Shown here: in pieces, positions 1-11,800 of the stretch
How positions within the stretch are numbered: position 1 is the first letter of the stretch
Layout of the letters: each line of letters begins with the position of its first letter
Source of the DNA: Nemertoderma westbladi
Taxonomy: Eukaryota > Xenacoelomorpha > Nemertodermatida > Nemertodermatidae
Direction of reading: 5' to 3'
DNA: 44,394 nt
Assembly: GCA_032718475.1 (NCBI GenBank)
Contig: JAUCBJ010006304.1
Span: 1-44,394, forward strand
Program-made: the position numbers and the translations under genes
Notes under the pieces: model-generated
Told to the model about the DNA's origin: nothing
The model's database searches: none
Seen by the model: only the letters and a program-made list of their open reading frames with translations

Positions 1-1
1 G

Positions 2-536
2 TAGCAAAAAGACATGGAAGTTAGAAAAGCAAAGGCATGGGTAGCTCTATTAAAAAATAATCGGGTGGGGTAATAAGACCTTTCCAGGCACCAGAACACT
101 AAGTTCTTTTGAGCCACAGTGGAAATTAAAGTGTATTTTATACGGGGGTGTGACCTGGACACTGACGAAATCATTGAACAACAAATTGATGGTTGCTACA
201 CAAGACTACTAAGGGCAGCCCTAAACATCAGCTGGAGACAACACATGATAAACGCCGAGCTTTATGGTACAATACCACCTGTATCAACCACCCTCCGTGA
301 ACGCAGATTAAGATTCAGTGGGCACTGCTGGCGAAGTAAATACGAGGTCTTACCATATCTACTTTTCTGGCAACCAACTCATGGAAAGCGTAGTTGTGGA
401 CGACCGGCCATAACATATAGATCAACTTGAAAGGGATACTGAACTTGAGAACTTGGGAGAAACGAAATTGCGACAACTATGGAGAATCGGGAAGCCTGGA
501 AGGATCTCATTTCCACTGTCCGAGTTCGCTCGACCT
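2..536 (+). pseudogene. Non-LTR retrotransposon pol, C-terminal fragment, decayed
   Basis: This is the region after the RT domain of a LINE-type pol. Frame 2 starts with KDMEVRKAKAWVALL, then meets two adjacent TAA codons near 71-76 and a TGA near 110. It continues through QIDGCYTRLLRAALNISW, RRLRFSGHC and FWQPTHGKRSCGRP. After about 415 the reading shifts to HIDQLERDTELENLGE, and near 470 it shifts again to ATMENREAWKDLISTVRVRS, closing at a TAG near 534. This order (VRKAKAW, DGCYTRLLR, RLRFAGHC, LW.PTHG, GRP, DT.L, M.DR..W) is familiar from C-terminal tails of many invertebrate LINE pols. With three stops and two frameshifts it is dead. The 5' part lies outside the window. I do not assign a clade. 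The similar tail at 35014-35598 is probably a related family. Confidence 0.88.
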
Positions 537-831
537 AGAACCGGTACTGTAATAGTAATTAACATCGGGCGGGGTGGGGGTGTACCGCGAAACTGGAAAT
601 ATTAAAATAATATGATTATTCCTAGAGTTTCACAGGCAATTTTTTCGGTAATGTTCGTATTAATTGTCATTACATTGTCATTATTGTAATACTGAGTTTG
701 CTATACAATCACTTTAATAGATAAAAAAAAATGATAATTCCTTGAAACTAGACTTTTATTAATCGAGCAGATAGGGAGGACTGGACGCAATAAAAATTCA
801 TCCCTCTGCAGGGGAAATTCGACGCAAATAA
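537..831. other. AT-rich stretch without a gene
   Basis: I see no coding signal here. The segment just after the pol stop may include the 3' UTR of the retroelement, with a G-rich patch near 570-582. The rest is AT-rich, with an A-run near 724-731. No tail repeat or target-site duplication could be identified. Confidence 0.5.
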
Positions 832-882
832 CTGCTGATTATTCTCAAAAATAAAACTGTAACCTGTTCTATTGTGCTTGGG
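832..882 (+). pseudogene. Left flank of the RT gene that gave rise to the array
   Basis: Frame 1 is open after a TAA at 829-831 and reads through KNKTVTCSIVLG directly into LPQGG, the first unit of the array. In LINE-type RTs this is the strand leading into the conserved block (G)LPQG..LSP.LF..YINDL, so this is the single-copy sequence just N-terminal to the amplified motif. It is short (17 codons), and upstream homology is lost at the stop. Its significance comes from being in the same frame (frame 1) as the right flank at 33382. Confidence 0.72.
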
Positions 883-1199
883 CTCCCGCAAGGAGGAGTT
901 CTCTCGCCCTTATTGTTTCTACTCTATATAAACGATCTCCAGCAAGGAGGAGTTCTCTCGCCCTTATTGTTTCTACTCTATATAAACGATCTCCCGCAAG
1001 GAGGAGTTCTCTCGCCCTTATTGTTTCTACTCTATATAAACGATCTCCCGCAAGGAGGAGTTCTCTCGCCCTTATTGTTTCTACTCTATATAAACGATCT
1101 CCAGCAAGGAGGAGTTCTCTCACCCTTATTGTTTCTACTCTATATAAACGATCTCCAGCAAGGAGGAGTTCTCTCGCCCTTATTGTTTCTACTCTATAT

Positions 1200-3050
1200 A
1201 AACGATCTCCCACAAGGAGTTCTCTCGCCCTTATTGTTTCTACTCTATATAAACGATCTCCCGCAAGGAGGAGTTCTCTCGCCCTTATTGTTTCTACTCT
1301 ATATAAACGATCTCCCGCAAGGAGGAGTTCTCTCGCCCTTATTGTTTCTACTCTATATAAACGATCTCCCGCAAGGAGGAGTTCTCTCGCCCTTATTGTT
1401 TCTACTCTATATAAACGATCTCCCACAAGGAGGAGTTCTCTCGCCCTTATTGTTTCTACTCTATATAAACGATCTCCCGCAAGGAGGAGTTCTCTCGCCC
1501 TTATTGTTTCTACTCTATATAAACGATCTCCAGCAAGGAGGAGTTCTCTCGCCCTTATTGTTTCTACTCTATATAAACGATCTCCCGCAAGGAGGAGTTC
1601 TCTCGCCCTTATTGTTTCTACTCTATATAAACGATCTCCCGCAAGGAGGAGTTCTCTCGCCCTTATTGTTTCTACTCTATATAAACGATCTCCCACAAGG
1701 AGGAGTTCTCTCGCCCTTATTGTTTCTACTCTATATAAACGATCTCCCACAAGGAGTTCTCTCGCCCTTATTGTTTCTACTCTATATAAACGATCTCCCA
1801 CAAGGAGTTCTCTCGCCCTTATTGTTTCTACTCTATATAAACGATCTCCCACAAGGAGTTCTCTCGCCCTTATTGTTTCTACTCTATATAAACGATCTCC
1901 CACAAGGAGTTCTCTCGCCCTTATTGTTTCTACTCTATATAAACGATCTCCCGCAAGGAGGAGTTCTCTCGCCCTTATTGTTTCTACTCTATATAAACGA
2001 TCTCCCACAAGGAGTTCTCTCGCCCTTATTGTTTCTACTCTATATAAACGATCTCCCACAAGGAGTTCTCTCGCCCTTATTGTTTCTACTCTATATAAAC
2101 GATCTCCCGCAAGGAGGAGTTCTCTCGCCCTTATTGTTTCTACTCTATATAAACGATCTCCCACAAGGAGTTCTCTCGCCCTTATTGTTTCTACTCTATA
2201 TAAACGATCTCCCACAAGGAGTTCTCTCGCCCTTATTGTTTCTACTCTATATAAACGATCTCCCGCAAGGAGGAGTTCTCTCGCCCTTATTGTTTCTACT
2301 CTATATAAACGATCTCCCACAAGGAGTTCTCTCGCCCTTATTGTTTCTACTCTATATAAACGATCTCCCGCAAGGAGGAGTTCTCTCGCCCTTATTGTTT
2401 CTACTCTATATAAACGATCTCCCACAAGGAGTTCTCTCGCCCTTATTGTTTCTACTCTATATAAACGATCTCCCACAAGGAGTTCTCTCGCCCTTATTGT
2501 TTCTACTCTATATAAACGATCTCCCACAAGGAGTTCTCTCGCCCTTATTGTTTCTACTCTATATAAACGATCTCCCGCAAGGAGGAGTTCTCTCGCCCTT
2601 ATTGTTTCTACTCTATATAAACGATCTCCCACAAGGAGGAGTTCTCTCGCCCTTATTGTTTCTACTCTATATAAACGATCTCCCGCAAGGAGGAGTTCTC
2701 TCGCCCTTATTGTTTCTACTCTATATAAACGATCTCCCACAAGGAGTTCTCTCGCCCTTATTGTTTCTACTCTATATAAACGATCTCCCACAAGGAGTTC
2801 TCTCGCCCTTATTGTTTCTACTCTATATAAACGATCTCCCGCAAGGAGGAGTTCTCTCGCCCTTATTGTTTCTACTCTATATAAACGATCTCCCACAAGG
2901 AGTTCTCTCGCCCTTATTGTTTCTACTCTATATAAACGATCTCCCACAAGGAGTTCTCTCGCCCTTATTGTTTCTACTCTATATAAACGATCTCCCACAA
3001 GGAGTTCTCTCGCCCTTATTGTTTCTACTCTATATAAACGATCTCCCGCA
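1200..3050 (+). repeat. Sub-block of the array rich in 51-bp units
   Basis: About 18 of the roughly 22 units that lack one GGA triplet (51 bp, PQGV instead of PQGGV) lie here, including four in a row between about 1740 and 1950. Every 51-bp unit I found also carries the CCCAC variant, so the deletion arose once on that background and spread locally. The few others are near 14281, 18166, 18541 and 19079. Confidence 0.85.
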
Positions 3051-6000
3051 AGGAGGAGTTCTCTCGCCCTTATTGTTTCTACTCTATATAAACGATCTCC
3101 CGCAAGGAGGAGTTCTCTCGCCCTTATTGTTTCTACTCTATATAAACGATCTCCCGCAAGGAGGAGTTCTCTCGCCCTTATTGTTTCTACTCTATATAAA
3201 CGATCTCCCACAAGGAGGAGTTCTCTCGCCCTTATTGTTTCTACTCTATATAAACGATCTCCCGCAAGGAGGAGTTCTCTCGCCCTTATTGTTTCTACTC
3301 TATATAAACGATCTCCAGCAAGGAGGAGTTCTCTCGCCCTTATTGTTTCTACTCTATATAAACGATCTCCCGCAAGGAGGAGTTCTCTCGCCCTTATTGT
3401 TTCTACTCTATATAAACGATCTCCCGCAAGGAGGAGTTCTCTCGCCCTTATTGTTTCTACTCTATATAAACGATCTCCCACAAGGAGGAGTTCTCTCGCC
3501 CTTATTGTTTCTACTCTATATAAACGATCTCCCGCAAGGAGGAGTTCTCTCGCCCTTATTGTTTCTACTCTATATAAACGATCTCCCGCAAGGAGGAGTT
3601 CTCTCGCCCTTATTGTTTCTACTCTATATAAACGATCTCCCGCAAGGATGAGTTCTCTCGCCCTTATTGTTTCTACTCTATATAAACGATCTCCCGCAAG
3701 GAGGAGTTCTCTCGCCCTTATTGTTTCTACTCTATATAAACGATCTCCCGCAAGGAGGAGTTCTCTCGCCCTTATTGTTTCTACTCTATATAAACGATCT
3801 CCCGCAAGGAGGAGTTCTCTCGCCCTTATTGTTTCTACTCTATATAAACGATCTCCCACAAGGAGGAGTTCTCTCGCCCTTATTGTTTCTACTCTATATA
3901 AACGATCTCCAGCAAGGAGGAGTTCTCTCGCCCTTATTGTTTCTACTCTATATAAACGATCTCCCGCAAGGAGGAGTTCTCTCGCTCTTATTGTTTCTAC
4001 TCTATATAAACGATCTCCCGCAAGGAGGAGTTCTCTCGCCCTTATTGTTTCTACTCTATATAAACGATCTCCCGCAAGGAGGAGTTCTCTCGCCCTTATT
4101 GTTTATACTCTATATAAACGATCTCCCACAAGGAGGAGTTCTCTCGCCCTTATTGTTTCTACTCTATATAAACGATCTCCCGCAAGGAGGAGTTCTCACG
4201 CCCTTATTGTTTCTACTCTATATAAACGATCTCCCGCAAGGAGGAGTTCTCTCGCCCTTATTGTTTCTACTCTATATAAACGATCTCCCGCAAGGATGAG
4301 TTCTCTCGCCCTTATTGTTTCTACTCTATATAAACGATCTCCCGCAAGGATGAGTTCTCTCGCCCTTATTGTTTCTACTCTATATAAACGATCTCCCGCA
4401 AGGAGGAGTTCTCACGCCCTTATTGTTTCTACTCTATATAAACGATCTCCCGCAAGGAGGAGTTCTCACGCCCTTATTGTTTCTACTCTATATAAACGAT
4501 CTCCCGCAAGGATGAGTTCTCTCGCCCTTATTGTTTATACTCTATATAAACGATCTCCCACAAGGAGGAGTTCTCTCGCCCTTATTGTTTCTACTCTATA
4601 TAAACGATCTCCCGCAAGGAGGAGTTCTCTCGCCCTTATTGTTTCTACTCTATATAAACGATCTCCCGCAAGGAGGAGTTCTCACGCCCTTATTGTTTCT
4701 ACTCTATATAAACGATCTCCCGCAAGGATGAGTTCTCTCGCCCTTATTGTTTATACTCTATATAAACGATCTCCCACAAGGAGGAGTTCTCTCGCCCTTA
4801 TTGTTTCTACTCTATATAAACGATCTCCCGCAAGGAGGAGTTCTCACGCCCTTATTGTTTCTACTCTATATAAACGATCTCCCGCAAGGAGGAGTTCTCT
4901 CGCCCTTATTGTTTCTACTCTATATAAACGATCTCCCACAAGGAGGAGTTCTCTCGCCCTTATTGTTTCTACTCTATATAAACGATCTCCCGCAAGGAGG
5001 AGTTATCTCGCCCTTATTGTTTCTACTCTATATAAACGATCTCCCGCAAGGAGGAGTTCTCTCGCCCTTATTGTTTTTACTCTATATAAACGATCTCCCG
5101 CAAGGAGGAGTTCTCTCGCCCTTATTGTTTCTACTCTATATAAACGATCTCCCACAAGGAGGAGTTCTCTCGCCCTTATTGTTTCTACTCTATATAAACG
5201 ATCTCCCGCAAGGAGGAGTTCTCTCGCCCTTATTGTTTCTACTCTATATAAACGATCTCCCGCAAGGAGGAGTTATCTCGCCCTTATTGTTTCTACTCTA
5301 TATAAACGATCTCCCGCAAGGAGGAGTTCTCTCGCCCTTATTGTTTTCTACTCTATATAAACGATCTCCCGCAAGGAGGAGTTCTCTCGCCCTTATTGTT
5401 TCTACTCTATATAAACGATCTCCCACAAGGAGGAGTTCTCTCGCCCTTATTGTTTCTACTCTATATAAACGATCTCCCGCAAGGAGGAGTTCTCTCGCCC
5501 TTATTGTTTCTACTCTATATAAACGATCTCCCGCAAGGAGGAGTTCTCTCGCCCTTATTGTTTCTACTCTATATAAACGATCTCCAGCAAGGAGGAGTTC
5601 TCTCGCCCTTATTGTTTCTACTCTATATAAACGATCTCCCGCAAGGAGGAGTTCTCTCGCCCTTATTGTTTCTACTCTATATAAACGATCTCCCACAAGG
5701 AGGAGTTCTCTCGCCCTTATTGTTTCTACTCTATATAAACGATCTCCCGCAAGGAGGAGTTCTCTCGCCCTTATTGTTTCTACTCTATATAAACGATCTC
5801 CCGCAAGGAGGAGTTCTCTCGCCCTTATTGTTTCTACTCTATATAAACGATCTCCCGCAAGGAGGAGTTCTCTCGCCCTTATTGTTTCTACTCTATATAA
5901 ACGATCTCCCGCAAGGAGGAGTTCTCTCGCCCTTATTGTTTCTACTCTATATAAACGATCTCCCACAAGGAGGAGTTCTCTCGCCCTTATTGTTTCTACT

Positions 6001-6869
6001 CTATATAAACGATCTCCAGCAAGGAGGAGTTCTCTCGCCCTTATTGTTTCTACTCTATATAAACGATCTCCCGCAAGGAGGAGTTCTCTCGCCCTTATTG
6101 TTTCTACTCTATATAAACGATCTCCCGCAAGGAGGAGTTCTCTCGCCCTTATTGTTTCTACTCTATATAAACGATCTCCCGCAAGGAGGAGTTTTCTCGC
6201 CCTTATTGTTTCTACTCTATATAAACGATCTCCCACAAGGAGGAGTTCTCTCGCCCTTATTGTTTCTACTCTATATAAACGATCTCCCGCAAGGAGGAGT
6301 TCTCTCGCCCTTATTGTTTCTACTCTATATAAACGATCTCCCGCAAGGAGGAGTTCTCTCGCCCTTATTGTTTCTACTCTATATAAACGATCTCCCGCAA
6401 GGATGAGTTCTCTCGCCCTTATTGTTTCTACTCTATATAAACGATCTCCCACAAGGAGGAGTTCTCTCGCCCTTATTGTTTCTACTCTATATAAACGATC
6501 TCCCGCAAGGAGGAGTTCTCTCGCCCTTATTGTTTCTACTCTATATAAACGATCTCCCGCAAGGAGGAGTTCTCTCGCCCTTATTGTTTCTACTCTATAT
6601 AAACGATCTCCCGCAAGGAGGAGTTCTCTCGCCCTTATTGTTTCTACTCTATATAAACGATCTCCCACAAGGAGGAGTTCTCTCGCCCTTATTGTTTCTA
6701 CTCTATATAAACGATCTCCCGCAAGGAGGAGTTATCTCGCCCTTATTGTTTCTACTCTATATAAACGATCTCCCGCAAGGAGGAGTTCTCTCGCCCTTAT
6801 TGTTTCTACTCTATATAAACGATCTCCCGCAAGGAGGAGTTCTCTCGCCCTTATTGTTTCTACTCTATA

Positions 6870-8880
6870 TAAACGATCTCCCGCAAGGAGGAGTTCTCTC
6901 GCCCTTATTGTTTCTACTCTATATAAACGATCTCCCACAAGGAGGAGTTCTCTCGCCCTTATTGTTTCTACTCTATATAAACGATCTCCCGCAAGGAGGA
7001 GTTCTCTCGCCCTTATTGTTTCTACTCTATATAAACGATCTCCCACAAGGAGGAGTTCTCTCGCCCTTATTGTTTCTACTCTATATAAACGATCTCCCAC
7101 AAGGAGGAGTTCTCTCGCCCTTATTGTTTCTACTCTATATAAACGATCTCCCGCAAGGAGGAGTTCTCTCGCCCTTATTGTTTCTACTCTATATAAACGA
7201 TCTCCCACAAGGAGGAGTTCTCTCGCCCTTATTGTTTCTACTCTATATAAACGATCTCCCGCAAGGAGGAGTTCTCTCGCCCTTATTGTTTCTACTCTAT
7301 ATAAACGATCTCCCACAAGGAGGAGTTCTCTCGCCCTTATTGTTTCTACTCTATATAAACGATCTCCCGCAAGGAGGAGTTCTCTCGCCCTTATTGTTTC
7401 TACTCTATATAAACGATCTCCCACAAGGAGGAGTTCTCTCGCCCTTATTGTTTCTACTCTATATAAACGATCTCCCGCAAGGAGGAGTTCTCTCGCCCTT
7501 ATTGTTTCTACTCTATATAAACGATCTCCCGCAAGGAGGAGTTCTCTCGCCCTTATTGTTTCTACTCTATATAAACGATCTCCCGCAAGGAGGAGTTCTC
7601 TCGCCCTTATTGTTTCTACTCTATATAAACGATCTCCCGCAAGGAGGAGTTCTCTCGCCCTTATTGTTTCTACTCTATATAAACGATCTCCCACAAGGAG
7701 GAGTTCTCTCGCCCTTATTGTTTCTACTCTATATAAACGATCTCCCGCAAGGAGGAGTTCTCTCGCCCTTATTGTTTCTACTCTATATAAACGATCTCCC
7801 ACAAGGAGGAGTTCTCTCGCCCTTATTGTTTCTACTCTATATAAACGATCTCCCGCAAGGAGGAGTTCTCTCGCCCTTATTGTTTCTACTCTATATAAAC
7901 GATCTCCCACAAGGAGGAGTTCTCTCGCCCTTATTGTTTCTACTCTATATAAACGATCTCCCGCAAGGAGGAGTTCTCTCGCCCTTATTGTTTCTACTCT
8001 ATATAAACGATCTCCCACAAGGAGGAGTTCTCTCGCCCTTATTGTTTCTACTCTATATAAACGATCTCCCGCAAGGAGGAGTTCTCTCGCCCTTATTGTT
8101 TCTACTCTATATAAACGATCTCCCACAAGGAGGAGTTCTCTCGCCCTTATTGTTTCTACTCTATATAAACGATCTCCCACAAGGAGGAGTTCTCTCGCCC
8201 TTATTGTTTCTACTCTATATAAACGATCTCCCGCAAGGAGGAGTTCTCTCGCCCTTATTGTTTCTACTCTATATAAACGATCTCCCACAAGGAGGAGTTC
8301 TCTCGCCCTTATTGTTTCTACTCTATATAAACGATCTCCCGCAAGGAGGAGTTCTCTCGCCCTTATTGTTTCTACTCTATATAAACGATCTCCCACAAGG
8401 AGGAGTTCTCTCGCCCTTATTGTTTCTACTCTATATAAACGATCTCCCGCAAGGAGGAGTTCTCTCGCCCTTATTGTTTCTACTCTATATAAACGATCTC
8501 CCACAAGGAGGAGTTCTCTCGCCCTTATTGTTTCTACTCTATATAAACGATCTCCCGCAAGGAGGAGTTCTCTCGCCCTTATTGTTTCTACTCTATATAA
8601 ACGATCTCCCGCAAGGAGGAGTTCTCTCGCCCTTATTGTTTCTACTCTATATAAACGATCTCCCGCAAGGAGGAGTTCTCTCGCCCTTATTGTTTCTACT
8701 CTATATAAACGATCTCCCGCAAGGAGGAGTTCTCTCGCCCTTATTGTTTCTACTCTATATAAACGATCTCCCACAAGGAGGAGTTCTCTCGCCCTTATTG
8801 TTTCTACTCTATATAAACGATCTCCCGCAAGGAGGAGTTCTCTCGCCCTTATTGTTTCTACTCTATATAAACGATCTCCC
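6870..8880 (+). repeat. Higher-order repeat of 20 units (1,080 bp) within the array
   Basis: Scoring each unit as CCCGC (G) or CCCAC (A), about 17 units at 6.87-7.79 kb match those at 7.95-8.87 kb one by one with a spacing of 1,080 bp (20 x 54). Both copies contain the AA pair (7095 and 8175), then the alternating G/A run, then four G in a row. The match breaks on both sides. Confidence 0.7.
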
Positions 8881-11800
8881 GCAAGGAGGAGTTCTCTCGC
8901 CCTTATTGTTTCTACTCTATATAAACGATCTCCCACAAGGAGGAGTTCTCTCGCCCTTATTGTTTCTACTCTATATAAACGATCTCCCGCAAGGAGGAGT
9001 TCTCTCGCCCTTATTGTTTCTACTCTATATAAACGATCTCCAGCAAGGAGGAGTTCTCTCGCCCTTATTGTTTCTACTCTATATAAACGATCTCCCGCAA
9101 GGAGGAGTTCTCTCGCCCTTATTGTTTCTACTCTATATAAACGATCTCCCACAAGGAGGAGTTCTCTCGCCCTTATTGTTTCTACTCTATATAAACGATC
9201 TCCCGCAAGGAGGAGTTCTCTCGCCCTTATTGTTTCTACTCTATATAAACGATCTCCCACAAGGAGGAGTTCTCTCGCCCTTATTGTTTCTACTCTATAT
9301 AAACGATCTCCCGCAAGGAGGAGTTCTCTCGCCCTTATTGTTTCTACTCTATATAAACGATCTCCCGCAAGGAGGAGTTCTCTCGCCCTTATTGTTTCTA
9401 CTCTATATAAACGATCTCCCGCAAGGAGGAGTTCTCTCGCCCTTATTGTTTCTACTCTATATAAACGATCTCCCGCAAGGAGGAGTTCTCTCGCCCTTAT
9501 TGTTTCTACTCTATATAAACGATCTCCCACAAGGAGGAGTTCTCTCGCCCTTATTGTTTCTACTCTATATAAACGATCTCCCGCAAGGAGGAGTTTTCTC
9601 GCCCTTATTGTTTCTACTCTATATAAACGATCTCCCGCAAGGAGGAGTTCTCTCGCCCTTATTGTTTCTACTCTATATAAACGATCTCCCACAAGGAGGA
9701 GTTCTCTCGCCCTTATTGTTTCTACTCTATATAAACGATCTCCCGCAAGGAGGAGTTTTCTCGCCCTTATTGTTTCTACTCTATATAAACGATCTCCAGC
9801 AAGGAGGAGTTCTCTCGCCCTTATTGTTTCTACTCTATATAAACGATCTCCCGCAAGGAGGAGTTCTCTCGCCCTTATTGTTTCTACTCTATATAAACGA
9901 TCTCCCACAAGGAGGAGTTCTCTCGCCCTTATTGTTTCTACTCTATATAAACGATCTCCCGCAAGGAGGAGTTCTCTCGCCCTTATTGTTTCTACTCTAT
10001 ATAAACGATCTCCCGCAAGGATGAGTTCTCTCGCCCTTATTGTTTCTACTCTATATAAACGATCTCCCACAAGGAGGAGTTCTCTCGCCCTTATTGTTTC
10101 TACTCTATATAAACGATCTCCCGCAAGGAGGAGTTCTCTCGCCCTTATTGTTTCTACTCTATATAAACGATCTCCCACAAGGAGGAGTTCTCTCGCCCTT
10201 ATTGTTTCTACTCTATATAAACGATCTCCCACAAGGAGGAGTTATCTCGCCCTTATTGTTTCTACTCTATATAAACGATCTCCCGCAAGGATGAGTTCTC
10301 TCGCCCTTATTGTTTCTACTCTATATAAACGATCTCCCGCAAGGAGGAGTTCTCTCGCCCTTATTGTTTCTACTCTATATAAACGATCTCCCACAAGGAG
10401 GAGTTCTCTCGCCCTTATTGTTTCTACTCTATATAAACGATCTCCCGCAAGGAGGAGTTTTCTCGCCCTTATTGTTTCTACTCTATATAAACGATCTCCC
10501 GCAAGGAGGAGTTTTCTCGCCCTTATTGTTTCTACTCTATATAAACGATCTCCCGCAAGGATGAGTTCTCTCGCCCTTATTGTTTCTACTCTATATAAAC
10601 GATCTCCCACAAGGAGGAGTTCTCTCGCCCTTATTGTTTCTACTCTATATAAACGATCTCCCGCAAGGAGGAGTTCTCTCGCCCTTATTGTTTCTACTCT
10701 ATATAAACGATCTCCCGCAAGGATGAGTTCTCTCGCCCTTATTGTTTCTACTCTATATAAACGATCTCCCACAAGGAGGAGTTCTCTCGCCCTTATTGTT
10801 TCTACTCTATATAAACGATCTCCCGCAAGGAGGAGTTCTCTCGCCCTTATTGTTTCTACTCTATATAAACGATCTCCCACAAGGAGGAGTTCTCTCGCCC
10901 TTATTGTTTCTACTCTATATAAACGATCTCCCACAAGGAGGAGTTCTCTCGCCCTTATTGTTTCTACTCTATATAAACGATCTCCCGCAAGGATGAGTTC
11001 TCTCGCCCTTATTGTTTCTACTCTATATAAACGATCTCCCACAAGGAGGAGTTCTCTCGCCCTTATTGTTTCTACTCTATATAAACGATCTCCCGCAAGG
11101 AGGAGTTCTCTCGCCCTTATTGTTTCTACTCTATATAAACGATCTCCCACAAGGAGGAGTTCTCTCGCCCTTATTGTTTTTACTCTATATAAACGATCTC
11201 CCGCAAGGAGGAGTTCTCTCGCCCTTATTGTTTCTACTCTATATAAACGATCTCCCGCAAGGAGGAGTTCTCTCGCCCTTATTGTTTCTACTCTATATAA
11301 ACGATCTCCCGCAAGGAGGAGTTCTCTCGCCCTTATTGTTTCTACTCTATATAAACGATCTCCCGCAAGGAGGAGTTCTCTCGCCCTTATTGTTTTTACT
11401 CTATATAAACGATCTCCCGCAAGGAGGAGTTCTCTCGCCCTTATTGTTTCTACTCTATATAAACGATCTCCAGCAAGGAGGAGTTCTCTCGCCCTTATTG
11501 TTTCTACTCTATATAAACGATCTCCTGCAAGGAGGAGTTCTCTCGCCCTTATTGTTTCTACTCTATATAAACGATCTCCCGCAAGGAGGAGTTCTCTCGC
11601 CCTTATTGTTTCTACTCTATATAAACGATCTCCAGCAAGGAGGAGTTCTCTCGCCCTTATTGTTTCTACTCTATATAAACGATCTCCCGCAAGGAGGAGT
11701 TCTCTCGCTCTTATTGTTTCTACTCTATATAAACGATCTCCCGCAAGGAGGAGTTCTCTCGCCCTTATTGTTTCTACTCTATATAAACGATCTCCCGCAA

